Source: Acidobacteriota bacterium (GTDB lineage: Bacteria; Acidobacteriota; Blastocatellia; Pyrinomonadales; Pyrinomonadaceae). Taken from it: a stretch of 64,000 nucleotides of DNA. Positions 45,202 through 53,699 of this stretch are shown piece by piece (positions within the stretch are counted from its first letter, which is position 1; each line of letters begins with the position of its first letter). The position numbers were made by a program, and so were the translations under genes. The DNA is taken from assembly GCA_003697135.1 (NCBI GenBank), contig RFGC01000037.1, forward strand, positions 186,001 to 250,000, given 5' to 3'. The notes below the pieces were generated by a model. That model was not told the origin of the DNA, did not search any database, and worked only from the letters and a program-made list of their open reading frames with translations.

Positions 45202-45337
45202 AAGTTTATTTTCCTTTCAAAAGCTTTCAAAACCGACTTTTTAATTCTAGTAGTTTTCAGCAAAAGATGCTAGTTTTGATTACGACTTTTGACTTTTAGG
45301 GTTAACAACGAGGCTTCGAAGTCGAGCAGATTAAGTC

Positions 45338-45343
45338 TATAAT
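45338..45343 (+). promoter_or_regulatory. putative -10 element upstream of the decayed gene
   Basis: A perfect TATAAT, with only a weak -35 match (TTCGAA at 17 bases). It is 57 bases upstream of an ATG with a GAGGAG ribosome site, so a functional expression unit may have existed here. Confidence 0.4.
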
Positions 45344-45399
45344 TGACCCAAATAGGGTGAGTAAATTTACGGAAGACAAAGTTTTGAGGAGAGCAAAAA

Positions 45400-45664
45400 A
45401 TGCCTAGAAGTAAGAGTAAAAAGATGCCTTCCTTTTAGAAATTTTAGGTTGGAGAACATTTTAGTTTGGGTTAAAGAGAAATATCGAGAATATCCGTTGG
45501 TGCTGATATTGAAAGGGTTGATCTATTTTGAAGATGCAGACAAAACGGCGGAAATGGATAAGTTAAGGATTCAAACTTCTGAAAAGCTGAATTGGGAAGA
45601 TGTAAAAAGGTTCATAAGGCATGAAGTAGGAGTGTATTCAAAAAGGCGGATAATAAGAAAGTAA
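45400..45664 (+). pseudogene. possible remnant of a nucleotidyltransferase-like (AbiEii-type) gene
   Basis: An ATG at 45400 with a strong site (GAGGAG) opens a frame of only 12 codons. A second frame (45449-45664, 71 codons from a TTG) encodes a C-terminus-like segment: LILKGLIYFEDADKT, then W-E-D-V-K-R-F-I-R-H-E-V. Such segments close proteins annotated near the AbiEii nucleotidyl-transferase family, which typically read L-T-Y-F-D-D-A-E then W-E-x-V-K-x-F. The catalytic part is missing, so this looks like an internal deletion with the ends retained. The family assignment is from memory of the pattern and is uncertain. It may also be a small intact gene. Confidence 0.4.
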
Positions 45665-45692
45665 ATGTAAGCAAGTAAACACTACGAATGGT

Positions 45693-45739
45693 AAAAAGCT
45701 CATTGTGGCAGATTCAACTTCTATCACAATGAGCTTTTT
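45693..45739 (-). terminator. strong intrinsic terminator, bidirectional
   Basis: A perfect 15-bp stem (AAAAAGCTCATTGTG with its complement) around a 17-base loop, with A and T runs on each side, so it can work on both strands. It ends the DUF1800/DUF1501 operon (stop at 45765) and the plus-strand remnant. Confidence 0.85.
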
Positions 45740-45764
45740 GAAGATGTCATTAAGTTCCCTTAAT

Positions 45765-47240
45765 TTATGTGGCAGTCAAGAATCCCAAGTCCCAAACGGG
45801 GAAGTTTGTGATTTTTGGAAAAACTGCAGGCATATCTGATTGTGGTAGTCCAAACCATTTTGCCAAAGTTGCGGCGTATTGTTCAACAGAAGTTGTTGGA
45901 ATCCAGCGCCCGCGAGCATTAGAGCCTGAATCAGCATCATCTGGCCCGTTGAAAGCTAGCGTTGGGAAAGGAGTTCCATTAGATGTATTCATTCCGTAAA
46001 AGTCTGAAGCAGTTACGGCATCGCTGATTACAATCAGGTGATTTCCCCAAGCATGGTCGCTTCCTACGGAACTGCCGGAACCTGCAGGATTGAAGGTTCT
46101 ATTAAAGTCAGTCATCCAGAATTGCACAACCTTGTTTGCTAAACCTTGCACCACCATTTCATCATAAAATGCTCGCATAGCTTGGCTGACTTGAAGCAGA
46201 AGAGAGTTGTGGGTTGACGGTTGATTTTGGTGAGTATCGAATCCGCCAAGCTGACAGAAGAAAATTTGGCGATTTACTCCTAAGTCTGTGCGTTTCTTTA
46301 TCATTCTAGCAACTTGTTTGAGTTGGTTCCCTAAAGTTGTATTCGGGAAGGTTACGGTGACTTCTTGATAAGATTGGAGAGCATTACTTGCTTGGATTGC
46401 TTGTTCGGTAATATGGCTAGCGGCAGCTATCAGTTGATGATTGAGATCGTAGGTTCTCAAATCGTTGAATGCGGCTCGTCGTGCTTGAGAGGCTGAGGTT
46501 GAGTTATAGCCTTGGAGCGCCAAGACTTGATTTAATCCTGTAGGAGCAGGTGCTATGGAAAGGGGTAAGGTCAACTGTCCAGAGGTGAAAAGTTGCGCTC
46601 CAGCTACCGAAGTAATCATTGGCACCAAAGCATTAGGATTATCTTGAGATGTTCGACGATCCGCTATGCGTCCGCCCCAACCTGTGTAAGATATTTGATC
46701 GCTTCTTGCGGCGTGAAACTGAGCAACCTGATCCGAGTGCGAGTATAGCTGATAAGGAATTGGCACAGTTCGCTGCTGATATTGTTGCCTTGTTGTTGGT
46801 TGAACTAGAGTTCCAACATTTGTCACGATTGCCATTTTGCCTTGAGACCACAGCTCGTAGATGCCGTTGTTGACGATCGTCGTCCCGTTTTGAGTCTGAG
46901 GGCCAAGTGCCGGATGCAAACCGTAAGTTAATCCTCCCATGCGCGGGACAGAAATCGGCAAAAGTTGATTTTGCGGGATTGCCAGACCTTGAGAATTTCG
47001 AGCATTGTAATAGACCGAGTAGTTGCTTACGCTTGAGTCGTTGTGATTAGGAATGACAGTGTTATTTCCATCGTTTCCACCAGCCAAGAATATGCAAACT
47101 AATGCTCTGTAATCGCTCGGCGGAAAAGACTCGTTTTTCTGTGCGTATGCGCTCAGGAGGCCAAAGTGCCGAACCTGAGTAGCTAGAGCTGTCATTGTCA
47201 GTGCCGCGCATGTTGATTTCAGAAACTCTCTTCTCTTCAT
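45765..47240 (-). CDS. DUF1501 secreted protein (sulfatase-like fold)
   Basis: A 491-residue exported protein. The N-terminus MKRREFLKSTCAALTMTALAT is a Tat-type signal (R-R-E-F-L-K) with hydrophobic core. The mature part begins LVCIFLAGGNDGNNTVIP, a DUF1501 hallmark, and later has Q-L-G-G-F-D-T-H-Q-N-Q and S-D-H-A-W-G-N-H, both metal-site-like motifs of the alkaline-phosphatase superfamily. DUF1501 is nearly always encoded beside DUF1800, as here (gap of 6 bases). The pair's function is not established; they are common in Planctomycetes, Acidobacteria and Proteobacteria. Confidence 0.92.
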   Translation of the reverse strand: MKRREFLKSTCAALTMTALATQVRHFGLLSAYAQKNESFPPSDYRALVCIFLAGGNDGNNTVIPNHNDSSVSNYSVYYNARNSQGLAIPQNQLLPISVPRMGGLTYGLHPALGPQTQNGTTIVNNGIYELWSQGKMAIVTNVGTLVQPTTRQQYQQRTVPIPYQLYSHSDQVAQFHAARSDQISYTGWGGRIADRRTSQDNPNALVPMITSVAGAQLFTSGQLTLPLSIAPAPTGLNQVLALQGYNSTSASQARRAAFNDLRTYDLNHQLIAAASHITEQAIQASNALQSYQEVTVTFPNTTLGNQLKQVARMIKKRTDLGVNRQIFFCQLGGFDTHQNQPSTHNSLLLQVSQAMRAFYDEMVVQGLANKVVQFWMTDFNRTFNPAGSGSSVGSDHAWGNHLIVISDAVTASDFYGMNTSNGTPFPTLAFNGPDDADSGSNARGRWIPTTSVEQYAATLAKWFGLPQSDMPAVFPKITNFPVWDLGFLTAT

Positions 47241-47246
47241 AGTTTT

Positions 47247-49460
47247 TCACCTCTGTATTTGATATTGCGAAGATGTCAAGACAAGGTAAGCTGCTGTTTG
47301 TGCACGCAAGCGTGCATCGGTTGCTGGAACTGCGTTCAAAGCTTGCAGAATCCTATTTCTCATTTGGTTTGACATTGTGCCATGTAGCAATCTCCAATTC
47401 AATTCGTCAAGAAGTTGGTTACCACTTGCATCAGCAGCCGCCAGAGCTTCCAGATCAGCCAAGCTGATTGAAGTGCCTTTCGTAACGCCTCGTCCTGTGT
47501 TTACGTTTATGCGATTGAATACGAGCGTATTCACTATGTTTGCTCTTGCTATAGAGGTTGAAGTTGTGTAGATAGCGAATTCTGGTGCATTGAGACTGGT
47601 GCCTGGGATAACGTAATCAGGCGGATAGTAGTTGAAAACGCTTGGAGCCATGAATGCGAGTTGTCCCATAGAGTTTGTTTCAACTGATACGACACCATCG
47701 CTGAGATCAGTCCTATCAGCCGATCTGACGTCAAACTGTCTTGCAATGTTGGTCAAGAACTGAACAGGCTCTCTTAGCTTACCGTAGTTAGGCTCTGTTT
47801 TCACATCACCGCGGGCTTCTGGATCAAGAAGAATCGCTTTAATGACTTCTTTCAGTTGATTTGGATTTGAACGATTTGCGTTAAAGACTGTAGCGACACG
47901 CTGGACATAAGCCGGTGTTGGATCACTTGTTACCAAGTGTTGAATCAAGATTCGGCTTATGAAAGGAGCAACGTTCGGGTGATTGTAGATATTGTCTAGT
48001 GCCTGATTTAGCGAGTTATTAGCGTAAGTTGTGATGGCAGATATGGTGGTGCAGTTACTACAGGCAGGGATGTATCTCGTTGTGCTTGCTCCCGGATAGT
48101 CTAGAAGAGTCTTGGCCGTTAGATCATGATTGTTAGGTCTGAGAAGCATTGGGTCTTTGAAGTTTATTGCTCCTTGTGTTCTGTTTGGACATTGTGTTGT
48201 ATCCTCGCAGAAGGACCACCCCGTGAAAACTTTGGTGAAATTGTTTACGACTTGCTGATCGTATGTCGGAATCAAATTTCCTTGAGCATCGCGTTTGTAA
48301 GTTCCGTCCAGATTCAACATGAAAAGACCTACATTAAAGAGTTGGAGGATTTCACGCGCATAGTTTTCGTTCGGATTGTTTTTCGTTGAGCGAGCCATGT
48401 CGAGATATTCGCCCATACCAGGATTGAGTGTCATTTCATACATCAACTGTCTCCAGTTTCCAAAGGCATTTCTCGAAAGGACTTGGTGATAAGCAATCAT
48501 GTGACTTGATTGCTGTATGTCTGTGCCTGAGATTACCCAAATTTGACTTAAAGCCCATGCAACCTTGTGCCTCAATTGCGCCTCTCCGTAAAAGGCTTCC
48601 TTGTAAAACCAGGATTGAGCTGAATACATGCCGTATCGTTCTCGGTAGCAGTTTGGAGGATTATCAGGAACACCATCGCCGTCGTTACCGTTGCAATCTG
48701 GAGGCGGCGTTGAAGGCATCAGCGGAAGGTTGGGATAGGGAAATGCCGAAGGATAAGGCATGTTGAACTGCTCCTCCAGCCAAGCTCTGATGCCTATACG
48801 TCTTATTCTGGCGTCGAGCGCTGGTGTGGGTCCAAAGGTTGCTTGTTCCATGAATCTTATTCTGTCACCGGACCAGCGACGACCGACGTATTCCGCCGTA
48901 TTATCTTGATTCTTTTTCGGTGGCTCCATAGGAGCGGGAGTAGGTTTGCTTTCCGGATCATCTTCTATTTTGCCACCGACAAATCCTATGCCGAGCCTGG
49001 TCCGATTACTTGTAAGTCCACGCCAAGAGACTCTTATCAAAACATCACCTTGAGCAGGAGGTTCTTCCCAGTAGCCTATTTCATCAATAAGTTGAACAGT
49101 TAAACCATAAATCCAGCCTTTGCCTTTTACAGGTTGTAAGTCTAAAACAGGGAATCTGTATTCTCTACCGCTAGAGTCTTGGATATAAACACGAAAGGCA
49201 TTTGCGCCTTCATCGGGCATCAGCTCAATGTTGGTGATGAAGATAACTATCTCTGCACCGTATGCAAAAGCTCTAGTATCTTCTTTGGGCAATTGCCCAC
49301 GCCATTGTTTTGCAGGTATCGCCAAAGTGCGTGTTGAATCCGAATGGCTTATCAGAATTGGTGTTGGTGAATTCGGGTCTGGGTCTTCTTGGGACAAGGC
49401 AAACCCCGCAATAAGCAAAATCGCAAAGAAAATGCTGAAAACTGAAACAAATTTTTTCAT
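47247..49460 (-). CDS. DUF1800 secreted protein
   Basis: A 737-residue exported protein. The ATG at 49460 is preceded by GGGTGGAGAA and gives the signal peptide MKKFVSVFSIFFAILLIAGFALS; the longest frame adds 84 codons with no signal and is rejected. Residues about 25-180 are a beta-rich extra domain. The DUF1800 core then starts at about 195 with FMEQATFGPTPALDARIRRI and includes LRHKVAWALSQIWV, NENYAREILQLFNVG and P-N-Y-G-K-L-R-E-P-V. It is the upstream partner of the DUF1501 gene. Both probably act in the periplasm or on the surface as a complex (inferred from their constant pairing). Confidence 0.9.
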   Translation of the reverse strand: MKKFVSVFSIFFAILLIAGFALSQEDPDPNSPTPILISHSDSTRTLAIPAKQWRGQLPKEDTRAFAYGAEIVIFITNIELMPDEGANAFRVYIQDSSGREYRFPVLDLQPVKGKGWIYGLTVQLIDEIGYWEEPPAQGDVLIRVSWRGLTSNRTRLGIGFVGGKIEDDPESKPTPAPMEPPKKNQDNTAEYVGRRWSGDRIRFMEQATFGPTPALDARIRRIGIRAWLEEQFNMPYPSAFPYPNLPLMPSTPPPDCNGNDGDGVPDNPPNCYRERYGMYSAQSWFYKEAFYGEAQLRHKVAWALSQIWVISGTDIQQSSHMIAYHQVLSRNAFGNWRQLMYEMTLNPGMGEYLDMARSTKNNPNENYAREILQLFNVGLFMLNLDGTYKRDAQGNLIPTYDQQVVNNFTKVFTGWSFCEDTTQCPNRTQGAINFKDPMLLRPNNHDLTAKTLLDYPGASTTRYIPACSNCTTISAITTYANNSLNQALDNIYNHPNVAPFISRILIQHLVTSDPTPAYVQRVATVFNANRSNPNQLKEVIKAILLDPEARGDVKTEPNYGKLREPVQFLTNIARQFDVRSADRTDLSDGVVSVETNSMGQLAFMAPSVFNYYPPDYVIPGTSLNAPEFAIYTTSTSIARANIVNTLVFNRINVNTGRGVTKGTSISLADLEALAAADASGNQLLDELNWRLLHGTMSNQMRNRILQALNAVPATDARLRAQTAAYLVLTSSQYQIQR

Positions 49461-49704
49461 TTCTCCACCCCTGCCTCTCGGTTTTCTTGGGAATGAACTA
49501 ATCAAGCTTTCTGTTTTAGAAAGCATATAACCTTTCCTCAAAAAAGTCAATCTTTTTGAAAACCAAAAATAAGATGCTTGGCTGAGTGAGTTGGTCGAAA
49601 TTTCTTGTGGAAATTTTTCTACGAAGACGGGATTTACTGATTTTTGTTCAGACTTGTTAACGCTTAATGTGCTTGTCTGTAAGCTCAAAGACAAGAGAAA
49701 ATAG

Positions 49705-49733
49705 AAAGCCAATCCGAATAAAGGATTGGCTTT
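49705..49733 (-). terminator. intrinsic terminator after htrA-like gene
   Basis: AAAGCCAATCC (49706-49716) and GGATTGGCTTT pair around a 6-base loop. On the minus strand a CTATTTT tract follows. It lies about 30 bases after the stop of the serine-protease gene. Confidence 0.75.
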
Positions 49734-49751
49734 GCAATCTTTGATAACGTG

Positions 49752-49772
49752 AGCCTAATTTTTAATTAGGCT
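49752..49772 (-). repeat. perfect 9-base inverted repeat across the htrA-like stop codon
   Basis: AGCCTAATT and AATTAGGCT with a TTT loop form a perfect hairpin that includes the stop codon (49762-49764). There is no T run after it. It may stabilise the mRNA end just before the true terminator. Confidence 0.6.
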
Positions 49773-51222
49773 GAACTGTTACGTAAAGTGTTTGATCGCC
49801 GCGTGCGATCAGAAGCAGTATGGGGCGATTGCCAGCTTTTTCTAAAGCGGCAGTCACGTCTTCGAACTTTTCCACGGGTTGACGATTGATTGAAAGTATT
49901 ACATCACCACGCTCAACGCCAGCCTCAGCGGCAGGACCAGCCGGATCAACATTTGTAACTAACATGCCCTTGGTGTTCGGCGGAAGTTGCAATTGTCGGG
50001 CAGTTTCCGGTGTTAGAGGTTGCAAATCCAAACCAAGCCTTCCGCTTGATTGCGGTTTGCCTTGGCTTCCGTCTCTTCTACCGCTGGCTCTTAAGTTCTC
50101 GGTTTGCAATTCATCTAAAATCGCTTTCACTTGAATTTCTTTACCATCTCGAACAATGGTTAACGTTACCTCAGTTCCCGGTAGCGTTTCAGCAACTTTA
50201 TTCCTCAGCATGTTTGTATCTTCGATTTTTTCACCGTTGAAAGCTATTATCACATCGTCTCGTCGAATACCTGCCTTTTCAGCCGCGCTTCCCGGTCTAA
50301 CTTGACTTACCAGCGCACCAGCAGTTGATTGTAAACCGAATTGCTCCTTGATGGTTTCGTTCACAGGTTGAATTATCACTCCAAGTTGGCCACGACGAAC
50401 TTTCCCGTTTTTGATGAGTTGCTCCATAACCGATCGAGCCATGTTTGAAGGAATTGCGAATCCGATACCGATGTTTCCGCCTGAAGGTGAGAGTATCTGT
50501 GAGTTTATGCCAATTAGCTCTCCGTTTAAGTTAACCAAGGCTCCACCGGAGTTGCCACGATTTATCGGAGCATCTGTTTGGAGAAAGTTTTCAAAGCTAC
50601 CGTCAGAAATGCCAGTTCTTCTGCCTTTTGCACTTATGATGCCTGCTGTTACTGTTTGACCAATGCCAAGTGGATTACCGATTGCTAGAACAATATCTCC
50701 GACGCGCACCTTGTCAGAGTCTCCTAAAGTCAAATACGGGAGGTTGGTTGCGTCAATTTTCAGGACTGCAAGGTCGCTTAAGGGATCAGTTCCTACGACT
50801 TTTGCTTGGAAAGTTCTTTTGTCGTTTAGCTCAACGGTGATCTTCTCTGCGCCTTCTATTACGTGGTTGTTTGTCAAGATATATCCATCAGAGCTTACAA
50901 TTACGCCGGAGCCAACACCGCGCTGAATTCTCGGACGTTGCGGTGTTCTAGGAGTGCCCGGAAGACCCGGAAAGCCAAAGTCTCTAAAGAAATCTTCAAA
51001 CGGGAAGTCAATCGAAGAAGAGACTTTTTGCTCTGTGCTGACATTCACTACGGCAGGCGCTGCTTTTTCGACTACATCTGCATAGCTTATCCTAGTTCCA
51101 TCTGCAATAACTGGTGGTGCCGAAGATTGGGCTTGAACTTGATTCGTTGGTGTTTCTGAATTTATTTTGCATCCACCCAAAAGCATGATCAATACAATGG
51201 CAAGACATAATAAAGCTTTCAT
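49762..51222 (-). CDS. DegP/HtrA-family serine protease, lipoprotein, two PDZ domains
   Basis: A 486-residue periplasmic quality-control protease. The N-terminus MKALLCLAIVLIMLLGGC carries a lipobox (Cys18), unlike soluble DegP. The trypsin-like domain (about 105-290) shows the full triad: His in L-T-N-N-H-V, Asp in D-L-A-V-L-K-I-D region and Ser in N-R-G-N-S-G-G-A-L. Two PDZ domains follow at about 295-380 and 395-480. A strong AAGGAG site and a putative promoter (-10 TAAAAT at 51256-51261, -35 TTGTAG at 51278-51283, spacer 16) lie upstream. Being next to an ECF sigma/anti-sigma operon on the same strand suggests an envelope-stress role. Confidence 0.95.
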   Translation of the reverse strand: MKALLCLAIVLIMLLGGCKINSETPTNQVQAQSSAPPVIADGTRISYADVVEKAAPAVVNVSTEQKVSSSIDFPFEDFFRDFGFPGLPGTPRTPQRPRIQRGVGSGVIVSSDGYILTNNHVIEGAEKITVELNDKRTFQAKVVGTDPLSDLAVLKIDATNLPYLTLGDSDKVRVGDIVLAIGNPLGIGQTVTAGIISAKGRRTGISDGSFENFLQTDAPINRGNSGGALVNLNGELIGINSQILSPSGGNIGIGFAIPSNMARSVMEQLIKNGKVRRGQLGVIIQPVNETIKEQFGLQSTAGALVSQVRPGSAAEKAGIRRDDVIIAFNGEKIEDTNMLRNKVAETLPGTEVTLTIVRDGKEIQVKAILDELQTENLRASGRRDGSQGKPQSSGRLGLDLQPLTPETARQLQLPPNTKGMLVTNVDPAGPAAEAGVERGDVILSINRQPVEKFEDVTAALEKAGNRPILLLIARGDQTLYVTVQPN

Positions 51223-51255
51223 ATATCTCCTTACCTCGAAAAGTTTTCTGTAAAA

Positions 51256-51283
51256 ATTTTATCGCACGACAAAAACTCTACAA
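51256..51283 (-). promoter_or_regulatory. putative promoter of the htrA-like gene
   Basis: Minus strand: TTGTAG at 51278-51283, 16-base spacer, TAAAAT at 51256-51261; about 34 bases upstream of the ATG. The -35 is weak. Confidence 0.35.
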
Positions 51284-51357
51284 ACCGCTAGGCCTGAAAC
51301 AAGACTTATTTGGTTAATCTTTCAATTGACTACGATTTTGGCTCATTTGGTCGAAAT

Positions 51358-52248
51358 TCAGGGAGTCACTCTTTTATTTACAACTAGAGTAGCGCCTATG
51401 CAAAGAGACCACATTGCAAAAACTATCAAAACCCATACGTATGGGACGGAAAGCATGACGACTAAGAAAGCCGTTCCGAGAAAAGATGCAATTGATTCGG
51501 ATTGCCATTTTTCCGAAAGTCGAAATTTCTGTGTGAGATGCTTTTGAAGCTTCTTCCCAATAGCAATTTGAAGTGCAACGCGGCCAAAAACGTAAGCTAA
51601 AATCAAGAGCAGAAAAACCATCAATGCTACAACTGTGCTGACATAGCTTGGAAATACAAGCAAGGAAACTACGACTAACAAGATTGCGGCGATAAATCCG
51701 ATTGTTCCAATTGCGAAAATCTTCAAGGTCGAAAGTTGTAAGGCGGTGACGGATTGTGATATGGCTTTTGGGGCGATTGTGGTTATACCTAGCGTAACCA
51801 AAAACCAAAAGATAATTGACAAAAGTCTTTGCGCAAGAAATTCCCATGAAAGTGGTGTTTGAAGAATCTCGACAGGATTTCTTATCAAATGCCTTAACTC
51901 TTCTTCATATCCAGCATAAATGATGGTTTGCTTACCTTCCGATCTTAAGGGTTTTTCGTCTTCATAGGAATACTTTCCTCCGAGGACGATTATATCTCCG
52001 CCAATGAAGGCATTGCTTTTTTGCTGGACAGAGCCACCAATTGTGGCAACGTCGCCCTCGACTTTGCCTTCGATAATTGCATCACCTCCGAATACCAAAA
52101 CTCCTTTCACTCGACTTTTAACAATCACATCTTGCCCGACAACTATGACTTCAGTATCTTGAGGTTGCACAATGTTTATTTCCTGACCTAAGGCTTGAAG
52201 GTAAATGAGGAGAAAAAGGATTGTTGAAAACCTTGCAAATAGCTTCAT
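51358..52248 (-). CDS. bactofilin-like secreted/membrane protein (polymer-forming domain plus membrane helices)
   Basis: A 296-residue protein. The ATG at 52248 overlaps the anti-sigma stop as ATGA, so translation is coupled; the longest frame would start 19 codons earlier. A signal peptide (about residues 1-22) leads to a beta-helix-like region at about 30-110 with the V-x-G-x-G-x-x-x bactofilin pattern (GVLVFGGDAIIEGKVEGDVATIGGSV, IGGDIIVLGG). The C-terminal half has four hydrophobic helices (about 150-290). Bactofilins normally are cytoplasmic and lack such helices. With the signal peptide, the beta-helix should be outside the membrane. Possibly it senses or stabilises the wall and reports to the anti-sigma factor (inference). 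Confidence 0.75.
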   Translation of the reverse strand: MKLFARFSTILFLLIYLQALGQEINIVQPQDTEVIVVGQDVIVKSRVKGVLVFGGDAIIEGKVEGDVATIGGSVQQKSNAFIGGDIIVLGGKYSYEDEKPLRSEGKQTIIYAGYEEELRHLIRNPVEILQTPLSWEFLAQRLLSIIFWFLVTLGITTIAPKAISQSVTALQLSTLKIFAIGTIGFIAAILLVVVSLLVFPSYVSTVVALMVFLLLILAYVFGRVALQIAIGKKLQKHLTQKFRLSEKWQSESIASFLGTAFLVVMLSVPYVWVLIVFAMWSLCIGATLVVNKRVTP

Positions 52249-52772
52249 CGGTTCAAGTTCAAAGATTTTTTTAGAAATGCCAAAAGTAAGACAAAAGCTA
52301 GGCAAAAAACAGATAAGAGCGAAATCAGCACAGGAAATCTTAGGAAAAATGCTCTTAAAATCACGGAAAGTCCGATCATGAGACCATCAAGCAATTCGTA
52401 AGCTATGCGAAAGAATGACGTCAAGATCAAAGCAAAATTCAAAATAGAGTCATTAAGATAATGCAAACAAACAGATGTAAACAATAGAAAAAGAACGACT
52501 TTGTAGAATAAGTTTTTGTCTTTCAATCCCTTAACGTTGCTCTCTGCGCGAATAATAATGGGTTTTGTTAAGTCAGGCAAGTCTTCGGTATTTTTCTTGA
52601 AAGCAAAATCCAAAACGCACAAAATCTTTTTCTGGTCATTCAACTCTTGAAAACAAATCGGGCATTCGGCGATGTGTTTTTCAAGAGCTGTTTCCTCTTG
52701 TTTTGAAAGTTCTCCATCAACGTAAGCGCCTATTTCAGGTAGCGGACATTTTTGGTTACTTCTTATCTCCAT
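52245..52772 (-). CDS. zinc-finger anti-sigma factor (zf-HC2), membrane-anchored
   Basis: A 175-residue anti-sigma factor. The N-terminus holds the ZAS motif H-I-A-E-C-P-I-C (about residues 34-41) after Y-V-D-G-E-L, typical for proteins that hold ECF sigma factors. Hydrophobic helices occupy about residues 88-107, 112-130 and 145-168, so it sits in the inner membrane with the zinc-finger domain inside the cell. It is 52 bases after the sigma gene and overlaps the next gene. In known systems, stress causes its release or proteolysis and frees the sigma factor. Confidence 0.88.
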   Translation of the reverse strand: MEIRSNQKCPLPEIGAYVDGELSKQEETALEKHIAECPICFQELNDQKKILCVLDFAFKKNTEDLPDLTKPIIIRAESNVKGLKDKNLFYKVVLFLLFTSVCLHYLNDSILNFALILTSFFRIAYELLDGLMIGLSVILRAFFLRFPVLISLLSVFCLAFVLLLAFLKKSLNLNR

Positions 52773-52824
52773 AAATTCCGGTTCGTTTTCAGATTTCTAT
52801 TTAGCTTCAAGATTTTCAAATTTT

Positions 52825-53406
52825 TCAGAAATTAAATCCTCGTTTGCTTAGCAATTTTTTCATTTCGGCACGCGCACGAAAAAGCCGATTTTTTACTGTC
52901 CCAATTGGCAAGCTTGTAACTTCCGCAATTTCCTCGTAGCTTAAGTCATGAGAATGACGTAGTAGAATCAATTCACGATAACTCGGTGGTAAGCATTCTA
53001 TAACCGCCTTAATTTCTTCCAAACATTCTTTCGCTTCGCTTTCTCTTTCAGGAGTTGGAAGTCTGCTTTCCAACGTTAAGAAGCTTGTTTCAGAGTCAGT
53101 TTCTTGATCCTTGTAGTTTCGTCTCAGGTAGTCAATTGTTGCATTATGGGCGATTTTATAAATCCATGTTGAGAACTTGTAGTCTGAGCTGTAACTCGTG
53201 AGGTTGTTGTAAACCTTAATGAAAACTTCTTGTGTTATGTCGAGAGAGGTTTCGTAGTCGCCTATCATTTTGTAAACATAAGATGCAATCGAGCGTTGAT
53301 AACGTCGAACGATTTCCTCGAAGCTGTTTTCATCGCCCGCAATTGCCATTTCTACAAGCTCCGCATCACTCAATTCTTGAAAAGCTCTTAGTAGCTTTAC
53401 TTTCAT
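52825..53406 (-). CDS. ECF-type RNA polymerase sigma factor
   Basis: A 193-residue group 4 sigma factor. Region 2 (about residues 28-95) contains R-Y-Q-R-S-I-A-S-Y-V-Y-K-M, D-I-T-Q-E-V-F-I-K-V-Y and F-S-T-W-I-Y-K-I-A-H-N. Region 4 (about 130-185) contains LPPSYRELILLRHSHDLSYEEIAEV and the recognition helix I-G-T-V-K-N-R-L-F-R-A-R. It resembles RpoE. It starts the operon with the anti-sigma and bactofilin-like genes; a SigW-like ECF promoter just upstream suggests autoregulation. Confidence 0.93.
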   Translation of the reverse strand: MKVKLLRAFQELSDAELVEMAIAGDENSFEEIVRRYQRSIASYVYKMIGDYETSLDITQEVFIKVYNNLTSYSSDYKFSTWIYKIAHNATIDYLRRNYKDQETDSETSFLTLESRLPTPERESEAKECLEEIKAVIECLPPSYRELILLRHSHDLSYEEIAEVTSLPIGTVKNRLFRARAEMKKLLSKRGFNF

Positions 53407-53420
53407 CGTCCCTCATCTTT

Positions 53421-53447
53421 TACGCAAGATTTGTCAAACGGGTTTCA
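53421..53447 (-). promoter_or_regulatory. putative ECF-type autoregulatory promoter of the sigma gene
   Basis: On the minus strand TGAAAC (53442-53447), a 17-base spacer and CGTA (53421-53424) resemble the ECF consensus known for SigW/SigM-type factors. It is very close to the ATG at 53406 (leader of only about 8 bases), so either the message is nearly leaderless or translation starts further in. Confidence 0.35.
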
Positions 53448-53699
53448 TAACCTTGAAAATATCATTTGGAACTCAAATTAGGCAACGAAAACAATCTAAA
53501 CTTCCAACAATAAGAGTTATAATTTATTCACCTTTTGGGAAGTTTTCAGAATTGTGTCAGATTTTTGTTCTGGGATTTAGTTTGACTAAAATTTTCAGTT
53601 TCTCCAAGACGCTGTTTGAATTTTACATTCCCGAAATGTCGTAAGGTTAGGATTGGTAAAATAGAGCTTTTCAGAAAATTTCAGATGAGAGGTTTGAGT

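Larger units (their letters stand above)
45202..45764. other. gene-poor stretch of about 560 bases
   Basis: Between the lipoprotein gene and the DUF1501 gene there is no intact known gene. It holds a perfect TATAAT (45338), a good ribosome site, a short frame and the apparent nucleotidyltransferase remnant (listed separately), and a strong hairpin terminator. The part at 45202-45330 shows nothing else recognisable. Confidence 0.6.

Noticed and set aside
49461-49712. 84-codon N-terminal extension of the DUF1800 gene
   Set aside because: No ribosome site or signal peptide at the far start, while the ATG at 49460 has both.
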